A stretch of DNA of 10,256 nucleotides from Sulfurovum sp. (GTDB taxonomy: Bacteria; Campylobacterota; Campylobacteria; Campylobacterales; Sulfurovaceae), in contig JALTYW010000196.1 of the NCBI GenBank assembly GCA_027046415.1, positions 1 through 10,256 of the forward strand, in the 5' to 3' direction. The translations under genes and the position numbers were made by a program. Of the stretch, positions 1 to 6,370 are shown one piece after another (position 1 is the stretch's first letter; every line of letters starts with the position of its first letter). The notes below the pieces were generated by a model. That model was not told where the DNA came from and ran no database searches. It was given only the letters and a program-made list of their open reading frames with translations.

Positions 1-26
1 CAATATACCTACAATGGAGCATAACT

Positions 27-488
27 ATGGAAAAGAGTGTTATACTTGAACAACTTAGAGCTGCAAAAGCTGCACACATAAACTGGGTTCAGAGAGCAAA
101 AATGCTTATCTCCGGATTTAAAATCGATGAGGATGCAATACCAGTCAACTCTACACAGTGCCGTTTTGGACAATGGTTCTACTCCGATGCCCAAAAGCTC
201 AACGGACTGAGAAACAACTCTATCGAGTGTCTCTCAAAAATTGAAAAACTGCATTTCGATCTGCACGACATCTATCTGAACATTTACAAAATCTATTATG
301 ATATGGAACCACAGGGATTTTTCAGCAAACTTTTTGGAAAAAAGAAAAAGATCACAGAAGAGGCATCCAAACTTGCAAAAGAGTATTTCGACGATATGGA
401 AAAGGTTTCCAAAGAATTGGTGGAAGAGATTAATATTATGGAGAGAAGGATTATTGCACTGCCGGAAGAGGAGCTTAGCGCACTATAG
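27..488 (+). CDS. Stand-alone CZB (chemoreceptor zinc-binding) domain protein
   Basis: Small soluble protein of 153 residues built around a CZB domain, the zinc-binding sensor module known from cytoplasmic chemoreceptors and from the diguanylate cyclase DgcZ. The expected 3-His/1-Cys zinc site is visible: His17 (in HINW), Cys45 (in CRFGQWFY, the family hallmark CxxGxW) and His76 and His80 (in HFDLH). In known CZB proteins the cysteine makes zinc binding sensitive to oxidants such as hypochlorous acid; that role here is inferred. No output domain is attached. Instead residues 97-108 form an aromatic and strongly basic stretch (FFSKLFGKKKK) followed by a helical tail to residue 150. The start is supported by GGAG at 16-19, seven bases before the ATG. 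It has no signal peptide. Its last codons overlap the convergent antiporter gene. It probably acts in trans on a receptor or cyclase, partner unknown. Confidence 0.88.
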   Translation: MEKSVILEQLRAAKAAHINWVQRAKMLISGFKIDEDAIPVNSTQCRFGQWFYSDAQKLNGLRNNSIECLSKIEKLHFDLHDIYLNIYKIYYDMEPQGFFSKLFGKKKKITEEASKLAKEYFDDMEKVSKELVEEINIMERRIIALPEEELSAL

Positions 489-500
489 CTCATTTAGTGC
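480..500. repeat. Inverted repeat spanning two overlapping convergent stop codons
   Basis: A 6-base-pair perfect stem (GCACTA at 480-485, TAGTGC at 495-500) with a 9-base loop covers the tail-to-tail junction of the CZB and antiporter genes. The palindrome CTATAG at 483-488 supplies the TAG stop of both genes, one on each strand. No T-run follows on either side, so it does not meet the usual pattern of an intrinsic terminator; any bidirectional termination role is a guess. Confidence 0.4.
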
Positions 501-2126
501 CGCATCATCATCCGTGATGTGGCAAACCAACACCTCCCGTGAAAGCATATCTGCAATCGTATCTCGTGCATTGATGACAGAGGAGATACCCATCTCTTTA
601 TAGGTCTGCTCCTCCTGAGCATTATTGACCTTGACCACACTTTTGATCTGTTTGCCAAAGGATGCGATATTTTCGCAAATAAGCCGTCTTTGCAGTTCAT
701 TCTCCACCGTGACGACCACAGCGGCAGAGTTTTCTACATTGAAGTGTGAGAGTACCATTTTCTGGGCAGCATTGGCAAGGAAAATGGACTCTTCCCCCTT
801 GGCAAGCACACTGTCTACAATCTTGACATCATGCTCAAGGATTACATAGAGCAGATGATGTCTTCTGAGTGTTTCAACAACACGTTCCCCAACCGGACCG
901 TATCCACAGACAATGACATGGTTGGAAAAGCTCGCACCCACCATCGCACGTTCACGCAGGCTTTCGGGTTCCTGCATAAATCTATTTGTCAAACGCTTAA
1001 TATTTCTAAGCACAAAGGGCGTAACGATCATCGAAAAGACCACAGTGACAATGAGTACCTGATTGACCTCAGGAGAGATGATATTTTTCGCTCTCGCAAG
1101 CGCAAAAACAGCCAAAGCGAACTCCCCTACTTGAAAAAGTGCCAGCGCAGTTTTGACAGCGGTACGCTTTTGTGTCCATGTACGCAAAACAGCGTAGATC
1201 ACCAGTGCCTTCAGCAGCATGATCGCTACAAGCAGGGCAATGATGTAGTGCATATAGTGTACCAGCGAATGCCAATCTATAAGCATACCGATGGTGACAA
1301 AAAAGACGCCAAGGAGTATGTCACGGAAAGGAATGAGGTCTGCTTCAATGCGGTAGCGGTATTTTGTCTCTGAAAGGATCATCCCCGCAAGGAATGCCCC
1401 CAGTGAATAGGTAAACCCGACACTCTCTGCAAAGACAGAAGCACTCAGCACTCCCAGCAGTACAGCAATGAGAAATATCTCTTCAGATTCACTCGAAACG
1501 ATCCAGTCAAAAAAGCGCTCTATGAGATATTTTCCCAGTATATACATAACAATGAAGATAACGACAGCACCGCCAAACGTGCGTAAAAGCATGGTACCTA
1601 CCGAAGCTGTCTCGGAGCTGAAAAAAGAGACCATCAGCAGCAGCGGAATGACAGCAAGGTCCTGAAAGAGCAAAATCCCCAGAGAGAGCCTGCCGTATCC
1701 TGAGTGAATCTCATTGTTCTCGTTGAGTATTTTCAATACGATTGCCGTCGATGAGAGTGCCAACGCAAAGCCTATGACAATAGCGGCACGGATATGCTGT
1801 TCAAAAGCGAAATAGGCAATGGCGGTAAAGAGCATACCCGAAAGCATCACCTGTAGACCGCCAAAGAGGAATACCTCCTTTTTCATGCTTTTAAGATGTG
1901 CTACCGAAAACTCAAGACCAATGGTAAACATGAGAAAGACAATGCCAAACTCCGCCAGATGCATCAGAAATGTTTTTGACTCTTCTGCAAAATGAAAGAT
2001 GGATGAGATAATAAATCCTGCTGTGACGTATCCTATGACTGTAGGAATCTCAAAACGTTTGAAGAGTACGTTGAGTACAGTGGCGATGGCAATCGTAAAG
2101 ATAAGGATGCTCAGTGTATGTTCCAT
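483..2126 (-). CDS. CPA2/Kef-family monovalent cation:proton antiporter with TrkA-N domain
   Basis: Inner-membrane transporter of 547 residues that should exchange K+ or Na+ for protons. Residues 1 to about 380 are a chain of hydrophobic helices of the sodium/hydrogen-exchanger fold. They include the CPA2 signature FQDLAVIPLL (154-163, with the expected ion-site Asp156) and the PFRDILLGVFFVTIGMLID segment (266-284). Residues about 401-520 are a cytoplasmic TrkA-N/RCK Rossmann domain, with the nucleotide-binding GYGPVG at 408-413 and an acidic residue, Glu431, after the second strand. No TrkA-C domain follows, and the protein is shorter than E. coli KefC (620). No KefF/KefG-type partner gene lies beside it in the window, so glutathione gating cannot be assumed. 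The start has a modest GGAA at 2132-2135, five bases upstream, and a perfect -10 box further up. Family assignment is firm; the ion transported is not. Confidence 0.9.
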   Translation of the reverse strand: MEHTLSILIFTIAIATVLNVLFKRFEIPTVIGYVTAGFIISSIFHFAEESKTFLMHLAEFGIVFLMFTIGLEFSVAHLKSMKKEVFLFGGLQVMLSGMLFTAIAYFAFEQHIRAAIVIGFALALSSTAIVLKILNENNEIHSGYGRLSLGILLFQDLAVIPLLLMVSFFSSETASVGTMLLRTFGGAVVIFIVMYILGKYLIERFFDWIVSSESEEIFLIAVLLGVLSASVFAESVGFTYSLGAFLAGMILSETKYRYRIEADLIPFRDILLGVFFVTIGMLIDWHSLVHYMHYIIALLVAIMLLKALVIYAVLRTWTQKRTAVKTALALFQVGEFALAVFALARAKNIISPEVNQVLIVTVVFSMIVTPFVLRNIKRLTNRFMQEPESLRERAMVGASFSNHVIVCGYGPVGERVVETLRRHHLLYVILEHDVKIVDSVLAKGEESIFLANAAQKMVLSHFNVENSAAVVVTVENELQRRLICENIASFGKQIKSVVKVNNAQEEQTYKEMGISSVINARDTIADMLSREVLVCHITDDDAALNEL

Positions 2127-2152
2127 AAAAATTCCAAATTGTTTTTGATACC

Positions 2153-2158
2153 ATTATA
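2153..2158 (-). promoter_or_regulatory. -10 box of the antiporter promoter
   Basis: Read on the minus strand this is a perfect TATAAT, 26 bases before the antiporter ATG, giving a predicted leader of roughly 20 bases. No convincing -35 lies 16-18 bases upstream, which is common in Campylobacterota, where the -35 is weakly conserved. Confidence 0.6.
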
Positions 2159-2192
2159 CACGATTCTAACCCCCTTTTCACGAAGATTTGGA

Positions 2193-2198
2193 TAAAAT
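2193..2198 (+). promoter_or_regulatory. -10 box of the ychF operon promoter
   Basis: TAAAAT in the context TTTGGATAAAATCA, typical of housekeeping -10 boxes in this phylum, 26 bases before the ychF ATG. The bases 17 upstream are C-rich, with no -35. It is only about 35 bases from the opposing antiporter -10, so the two promoters sit back to back in one short region. Confidence 0.5.
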
Positions 2199-2224
2199 CA
2201 CGCAATTACGTATGAAGGATTATC

Positions 2225-3328
2225 ATGGGACTTGGCATAGGACTCGTTGGACTGCCGAATGTCGGCAAATCGACCACATTTAACGCATTGACAAAAGCAC
2301 AGAACGCAGAGAGCGCAAACTACCCTTTCTGTACCATCGAACCCAACAAAGCGGTCGTACCGGTACCCGATACGCGTCTGGAGGAGCTGGCAAAGATCGT
2401 CAACCCTGAGCGTATTCAGCACTCTACACTTGACTTTGTGGACATTGCGGGGCTGGTCAAAGGGGCAAGCAAAGGTGAAGGACTGGGCAACAAATTCCTC
2501 AGCAACATCCGTGAGACTGAGGTGATTTTGCAGATCGTCAGATGTTTTGAAGATGAGAACATCACCCACGTTGAGGGCAGCATAAACCCGGTACGTGACA
2601 TTGAGATCATCGAGACAGAACTGCTGCTTGCCGATATGGATGCGCTTGAAAAGCGTATTACAACCCTACAGAAAAAGGCGAAAGGCAACGACAGAGATGC
2701 GAAACTGCAACTGCCGGTTGCACAGGCACTGTTAGCGCATCTTGAGAGTGAACAGCCTGCTTCTACTTTTCCGGACAGAGAGAATGAAGGATTCATCACC
2801 CTGCTTCGAGATCTGAGGCTGCTGAGCAACAAAGAGATCATGTACGGTGCCAATGTCGATGAGGACGGGCTTGCCGAAGACAACGAATATGTTCAGGCAC
2901 TCAAAGCCTACGCAGCCGAGCGTAACCGTGAAGTGATCAAGCTCTGCGCCAAAGTCGAAGAGGAGATGGTAGAGTTTGATGATGAAGAGAAGATGGAAAT
3001 GCTCGAATCACTTGGTGTCAATGAGTCCGGACTCGATCAGATCATCCGCAAAGGATTTGAAAAGCTTGGACTTATGAGCTACTTCACTGCCGGTGTCAAG
3101 GAGGTACGTTCCTGGACCATCAAACAGGGCACTACCGCACCCAAAGCTGCTGCGGTCATCCACAACGACTTTGAAAAAGGCTTTATCCGTGCTGAAGTGA
3201 TCAGCTACGAAGATTTCATTGCCTGTGGCGGTGAACAGGGAGCCAAAGAGGCAGGCAAAATGCGTCTTGAAGGGAAAGAGTACATTGTGCAAGATGGCGA
3301 TGTCATGCACTTCAGATTTAACGTATAG
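2225..3328 (+). CDS. ychF: YchF/Obg-like ATPase (redox-regulated translation-associated ATPase)
   Basis: Full-length YchF (367 residues; E. coli 363), a cytosolic P-loop ATPase of the Obg family that binds ribosomes and modulates translation and stress responses. Visible motifs are the P-loop GLPNVGKST (9-17), the G3 motif DIAG (73-76) within the highly conserved stretch up to LGNKFL, and NVDE (210-213) at the G4 position. That NxxE in place of NKxD is what gives this family ATP rather than GTP preference. His115 in the ENITHVEG stretch matches the conserved histidine needed for hydrolysis in homologues. A helical segment lies around 130-200 and a TGS domain at about 284-366 closes the protein (ending GDVMHFRFNV). 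AAGGA at 2215-2219, five bases before the ATG, fixes the start. It heads the six-gene plus-strand run. Confidence 0.97.
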   Translation: MGLGIGLVGLPNVGKSTTFNALTKAQNAESANYPFCTIEPNKAVVPVPDTRLEELAKIVNPERIQHSTLDFVDIAGLVKGASKGEGLGNKFLSNIRETEVILQIVRCFEDENITHVEGSINPVRDIEIIETELLLADMDALEKRITTLQKKAKGNDRDAKLQLPVAQALLAHLESEQPASTFPDRENEGFITLLRDLRLLSNKEIMYGANVDEDGLAEDNEYVQALKAYAAERNREVIKLCAKVEEEMVEFDDEEKMEMLESLGVNESGLDQIIRKGFEKLGLMSYFTAGVKEVRSWTIKQGTTAPKAAAVIHNDFEKGFIRAEVISYEDFIACGGEQGAKEAGKMRLEGKEYIVQDGDVMHFRFNV

Positions 3329-3339
3329 AGGAGTCTATC

Positions 3340-3801
3340 ATGAAAAAAATGCTGCTGATTGGCGCTGCTCTGCTGGCTATGACAGGATGTGACAACAAAA
3401 AAGGTGCTTTTTTAGAGAGTGTACCTTCTCAAAATGATGTCCCCACTGCCGTTGCCAAGTTTCTGAAGATCCTTGAGGCAAAGCACTTGACCCACTTTGC
3501 CACCATAGACCATGCGGCAAATGCAAAAAAGGTTGGTATGGAACTCAAGCCTGAGACAGTTATACTCTTTGGCAACCTGAAAGCGGGTACAAAACTGATG
3601 CAGTGCAACCCTTCCATCGGGATGGATCTGCCGCTGAAGATGCTCTTTACGACTGACTATGAGGGAGATACCACCATCTCCTACACCAATCCGGAGTACT
3701 GGACACTCAAACACAACATCAAAGACAAAGCATGTTTAGGTATCATTCAGAAGGTGCATGTCGCTATGAAAGAACTTGCCGAAGCGGCAGCCAAAAAGTA
3801 A
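3340..3801 (+). CDS. DUF302-family lipoprotein
   Basis: Exported protein of 153 residues with a lipoprotein signal: Lys2-Lys3, a hydrophobic core, then AMTGC with Cys17 as the likely lipidated residue. The mature part matches the DUF302 family. Diagnostic pieces are IDHAANAKKVGMELKPE (57-72), FGN at 77-79, GTKLMQ (83-88), DLPLK (96-100) and SYTNPEYW (114-121). DUF302 proteins are single-domain and common in sulfur- and metal-metabolising bacteria, but their biochemical role is not established. GAGGAG at 3328-3333 overlaps the ychF stop and lies six bases before the ATG, so translation is likely coupled to ychF. Only 20 bases separate it from the next gene, another exported protein, suggesting joint expression. 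Cys89 and Cys132 could form a disulphide; that is inference. Confidence 0.88.
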   Translation: MKKMLLIGAALLAMTGCDNKKGAFLESVPSQNDVPTAVAKFLKILEAKHLTHFATIDHAANAKKVGMELKPETVILFGNLKAGTKLMQCNPSIGMDLPLKMLFTTDYEGDTTISYTNPEYWTLKHNIKDKACLGIIQKVHVAMKELAEAAAKK

Positions 3802-3810
3802 TACAGCACA

Positions 3811-3816
3811 AAGGAT
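3811..3816 (+). promoter_or_regulatory. Ribosome binding site fixing the yceI-like start
   Basis: AAGGAT lies a normal 5-6 bases before the ATG at 3822 and decides between that start and longer in-frame starts back to 3732 that would overlap the DUF302 gene. The first residues from 3822 form a classic signal peptide, which agrees. Confidence 0.75.
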
Positions 3817-3821
3817 ATCTC

Positions 3822-4430
3822 ATGAACAAACTCTTTCTCTCCCTTTTGGTTCTCGGATCACTGACTTACGCAAAGACCGGCTGCGTGCTGGTTCAATCCA
3901 ACAAAGTCGATGTCACATGGAAAGCGTTCAAAACACCTAAGAAAATCGGTGTAGGCGGAAAGTTTACACAGGTTGACTACACTTCCCCAGCCAAAGAAGG
4001 AAAGAACTTTCGTGCTCTGCTGGTTGGTGCTGCTGTAGACATAGATACCCACTCGGTCAACTCCGGCAATGCCCCTCGTGATGCCAAGCTTGTCAAATTC
4101 TTCTTCTCTCAGCTAAGCAATATGCACATTACCGGGAAGATCACAGACATAAAGGCGGATGCCCATACCAAAGGCAAGCCCTACACCGGGAAACTGACTG
4201 TCATGATCGACATGAACGGGAAATCTGTCCCCACCCTAATGCAGTACCGCTATGCAGATGGCACATTTGAAGCGCATGGGAGTATCGACCTTGCCAAGTT
4301 CGCTGCCCTCGATGCGCTCTCCGGTTTGACAAAGGCGTGTTATGAACTGCACAAAGGAAAGACATGGGCAGACGTGGAGATCGGCTTCACTACCGATATT
4401 GAAGCGACACAATGCCAAACGGAGAAGTAA
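3822..4430 (+). CDS. Exported YceI-like (polyisoprenoid-binding fold) protein
   Basis: A 202-residue periplasmic protein. Residues 1-17 are a signal peptide, with cleavage expected after LTYA. The rest fits the YceI lipocalin-like family, whose known members bind isoprenoids inside a beta-barrel. Supporting pieces are the opening strand VDVTWKAFKTPKKIGVGGKF (29-48), the DIDTHSVNSGNAPRDAKLVKFFF block (73-95), which parallels the family's SIdT...RD.hL..dFF pattern, ITGKI (103-107) and the closing DVEIGFTTDIEA strand (184-195). Actual ligand and role are unknown. Cys21, Cys173 and Cys198 remain in the mature protein. It lies in a pair with the upstream DUF302 lipoprotein, both exported, and is followed after five bases by the DUF1456 gene, so it is part of the same transcript. 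Confidence 0.85.
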   Translation: MNKLFLSLLVLGSLTYAKTGCVLVQSNKVDVTWKAFKTPKKIGVGGKFTQVDYTSPAKEGKNFRALLVGAAVDIDTHSVNSGNAPRDAKLVKFFFSQLSNMHITGKITDIKADAHTKGKPYTGKLTVMIDMNGKSVPTLMQYRYADGTFEAHGSIDLAKFAALDALSGLTKACYELHKGKTWADVEIGFTTDIEATQCQTEK

Positions 4431-4435
4431 CATAG

Positions 4436-4918
4436 ATGCCTATCGATACAAATGAGATCCTCTACCGTCTCCAGCAGGCACTTGGTCTCTCACTCGATGA
4501 GATGCTTAAAGCCTATGAACTTGCAGAATATCCCATGGAGCAGGAACACCTTGAGGCACTGCTCAAACGCAGACAGGACAAAGGGTTTCACCTCTGCAGC
4601 TATGAGGAACTTGGGGTTTTTCTTGACGGACTGATCATACTCAAACGCGGGCCAAGTCCCAAAAAGGCGAATGAAGATGATGCCGTACCGCTAACAAACA
4701 ACCTCATTTTAAAAAAACTTCGGGTAGCATTGGAATTGAAAGAGCCCGAAACAGAACTTATCTTCAACCTTGCAGATGTGATGCTCAGCAAACAGGAGCT
4801 CAAGTCACTCTTTAGAAAAGAGGAGCACAAGAACTTCAAGCCCTGTTCCAATGCGCTGCTGATGGTATTCATAGAGGGTTTGGAAGAGTACTGTTACGTC
4901 CCTGAAAGTGACGCATAA
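4436..4918 (+). CDS. DUF1456 (YehS-like) two-repeat helical protein
   Basis: Cytosolic protein of 160 residues with the two tandem copies typical of DUF1456, the family of E. coli YehS. Copy one spans about 6-72 and copy two about 87-153. Each begins with an N-(E/L)-I-L-x-x-L-x-x-A-L pattern (NEILYRLQQAL, then NLILKKLRVAL), continues with an acidic helix, then a (R/K)-x-x-x-x-K-x-F-x-x-C-S element (DKGFHLCS, NFKPCS) and a hydrophobic F-hydrophobic-(D/E)-G-L helix (FLDGLI, FIEGLE). No enzymatic motif is visible and the function of the family is unknown. No signal peptide. The ribosome binding site (GGAG, 4421-4424) is inside the end of the upstream gene and eleven bases away, rather distant, so translation may depend on coupling. 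Confidence 0.88.
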   Translation: MPIDTNEILYRLQQALGLSLDEMLKAYELAEYPMEQEHLEALLKRRQDKGFHLCSYEELGVFLDGLIILKRGPSPKKANEDDAVPLTNNLILKKLRVALELKEPETELIFNLADVMLSKQELKSLFRKEEHKNFKPCSNALLMVFIEGLEEYCYVPESDA

Positions 4919-4920
4919 AA

Positions 4921-4924
4921 GGAG
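4921..4924 (+). promoter_or_regulatory. Ribosome binding site fixing the phosphoribosyltransferase start
   Basis: GGAG is six bases from the ATG at 4931 but adjoins the in-frame TTG at 4925 and lies only three bases from the GTG at 4928. The spacing therefore selects 4931, giving a 149-residue protein. Confidence 0.7.
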
Positions 4925-4930
4925 TTGGTG

Positions 4931-5380
4931 ATGGCACACTATTATGACTACAATACATTTGTAAAAGATGTAAAAACACTGGTTAAAAAAACTTCCGATT
5001 TCAAACCGGATGCGCTGCTTGGCATTGCAAGAGGCGGGCTGACACTGGCACATGCCTTTGCGCAGGCAACGGATAACCGGAACCTTTTCAGTATCAACTC
5101 CATTCTCTACGACGGAGAAGTCAAACGTTCTCATCCAAAACTGATGAACCTTCCCGAGCTTGACGGAGCCAAAAAGGTGCTGATCCTTGATGATATCGTC
5201 GATTCCGGTCAGACACTTGTTGCTGTGCTTCGTGTCCTGCAGGAGCGTTACCCGGATACCCAATTCAAAAGTGCGACACTCTACTGCAAGAAAAACACAG
5301 TGATCGAACCCGATTACTGGCTGCACGAAGCGACAGAGTGGATCGACTTCTTCTGGGAAAAAGATTTTCTGGAAGAGTAG
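4931..5380 (+). CDS. Type I phosphoribosyltransferase, Gpt (xanthine-guanine) like
   Basis: Cytosolic enzyme of 149 residues with the type I phosphoribosyltransferase fold. It transfers ribose-5-phosphate from PRPP to a base, most likely a purine in salvage. The 13-residue PRPP-binding signature is complete: VLILDDIVDSGQT at 83-95, with the paired acidic residues Asp87-Asp88 and the DSGQT phosphate loop. IARGGL (32-37) supplies the pyrophosphate loop. The end (TEWIDFFWEKDF, 135-146) resembles the C-terminal W-I-x-x-x-W base-binding region of E. coli Gpt, and the length is close to Gpt (152). The family is therefore secure, but preference for xanthine, guanine or hypoxanthine cannot be read from sequence. 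Its stop codon directly abuts the mltG start with no bases between, indicating tight co-translation. Confidence 0.87.
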   Translation: MAHYYDYNTFVKDVKTLVKKTSDFKPDALLGIARGGLTLAHAFAQATDNRNLFSINSILYDGEVKRSHPKLMNLPELDGAKKVLILDDIVDSGQTLVAVLRVLQERYPDTQFKSATLYCKKNTVIEPDYWLHEATEWIDFFWEKDFLEE

Positions 5381-6367
5381 ATGAGGAGGAAGCTGTCCAG
5401 AAACTATCGCTACTTCGTATATTTTCTGGAACTGCTTATCGCCCTCTCTGCCCTGCTTCTTTTCTACAACTTTTTCATCCCCATCGGCAAAGAGGGCAAA
5501 AGCATCTACTTTCCAGACTGTAACCGTACTGCCGTACTCGATACGCTCCGTAGGTACGGCTATAACATTACCGATTTTGACACGCTGTTACTCTCTGAAA
5601 ACAACCTTCCCAAAAAGGGATGGTACACCATCACCCATACCCAAAGCGGCAGATACGCCTTTTTTCATCATCTTGCCGACCAACGTGCCAAAACCATGTG
5701 GGTAAAGGTCTTCGCCGGAGAGACCACAGAGGAGATGCTCTCCCGTCTGGCGCACGATACCAAACGTGACCTTCCAAAACTCAAACAATACTACAGCCAA
5801 GAACAGCATCTGTTGGAGGGTGATATCTTTGCCGGGAAATACCTAATCGCCAGAGATGCTGACGCACAAGCAGTGATAGACTACCTCTTTCTCCACTCAC
5901 AGCGAAAGCTTGAAAGCTTCAAGAGACAGTTTTACTGCTATGGGCTGGATGATGGGATGCTAAAGAGCCTTGTCACCATCGCTTCCATCATCCAAAAAGA
6001 GACCAACGATGTCAAAGAGATGCCGATGATCGCATCGGTCATCTACAACCGTCTGCACAAAAAGATGAAACTGCAGATGGACAGCACCCTCAACTACGGC
6101 AGCTACTCCCACTGCATCGTCACCCCGGAGCGGATCAAATGCGATACAAGCCTTTACAACACCTACAAATACAAAGGTCTTCCCCCTGCACCGCTTGGTA
6201 CAGTCTCCATGGAGGCACTCAGAGCGGCAATGTTTCCGGCAAAAAACGATTATCTCTTCTTCATGCTCACCCCAACAGGCAAACACTCCTTCAGCAAGAC
6301 CTACAAAGAACACCTTGCTGCGTTGAAGTCGTTTCGGGAGTATCAGAAGGAGAAAGTAAAAGAATAA
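5381..6367 (+). CDS. mltG: Endolytic murein transglycosylase MltG
   Basis: Membrane-anchored YceG/MltG-family enzyme of 328 residues (E. coli 340). It cuts nascent glycan strands in the periplasm and is thought to act as a chain terminator for peptidoglycan synthesis. One transmembrane segment lies at about 11-33 after a basic N-terminus. A LysM-like region follows (about 105-160, including ETTEEMLSRLA and LLEGDIFAGKYLI). The catalytic domain contains ASIIQKETND with the catalytic glutamate expected at 207, then ASVIYNRLHKKMKLQMDSTL (218-237) and the KGLPPAPLG block (265-273). Two cysteines, 245 and 254, flank a short loop and could pair in the periplasm. GGAAGAG at 5371-5377 inside the previous gene serves as ribosome binding site. 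It is the last gene of the plus-strand run and ends three bases from the convergent propeller gene, with no terminator visible. Confidence 0.95.
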   Translation: MRRKLSRNYRYFVYFLELLIALSALLLFYNFFIPIGKEGKSIYFPDCNRTAVLDTLRRYGYNITDFDTLLLSENNLPKKGWYTITHTQSGRYAFFHHLADQRAKTMWVKVFAGETTEEMLSRLAHDTKRDLPKLKQYYSQEQHLLEGDIFAGKYLIARDADAQAVIDYLFLHSQRKLESFKRQFYCYGLDDGMLKSLVTIASIIQKETNDVKEMPMIASVIYNRLHKKMKLQMDSTLNYGSYSHCIVTPERIKCDTSLYNTYKYKGLPPAPLGTVSMEALRAAMFPAKNDYLFFMLTPTGKHSFSKTYKEHLAALKSFREYQKEKVKE

Positions 6368-6370
6368 TAC

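Noticed and set aside
10..15. TACAAT as a -10 box for the CZB gene
   Set aside because: Transcription would begin after or within the GGAG ribosome binding site at 16-19, leaving no usable leader; the promoter must lie left of the window.
831..1373. A 180-codon plus-strand open frame inside the antiporter gene
   Set aside because: It lies wholly opposite a clear transporter gene and has no domain signature; taken as a shadow.
483..2126. Calling the antiporter a glutathione-gated KefB or KefC
   Set aside because: The family is clear, but it is shorter, its loop at 259-268 differs from the KefC gating loop as I recall it, and no ancillary KefF/KefG gene is adjacent.
3732..3821. A longer version of the YceI-like gene starting at 3732
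   Set aside because: It would overlap the DUF302 gene by 70 bases and bury the signal peptide behind 30 charged residues; the ribosome binding site and signal peptide both support the ATG at 3822.
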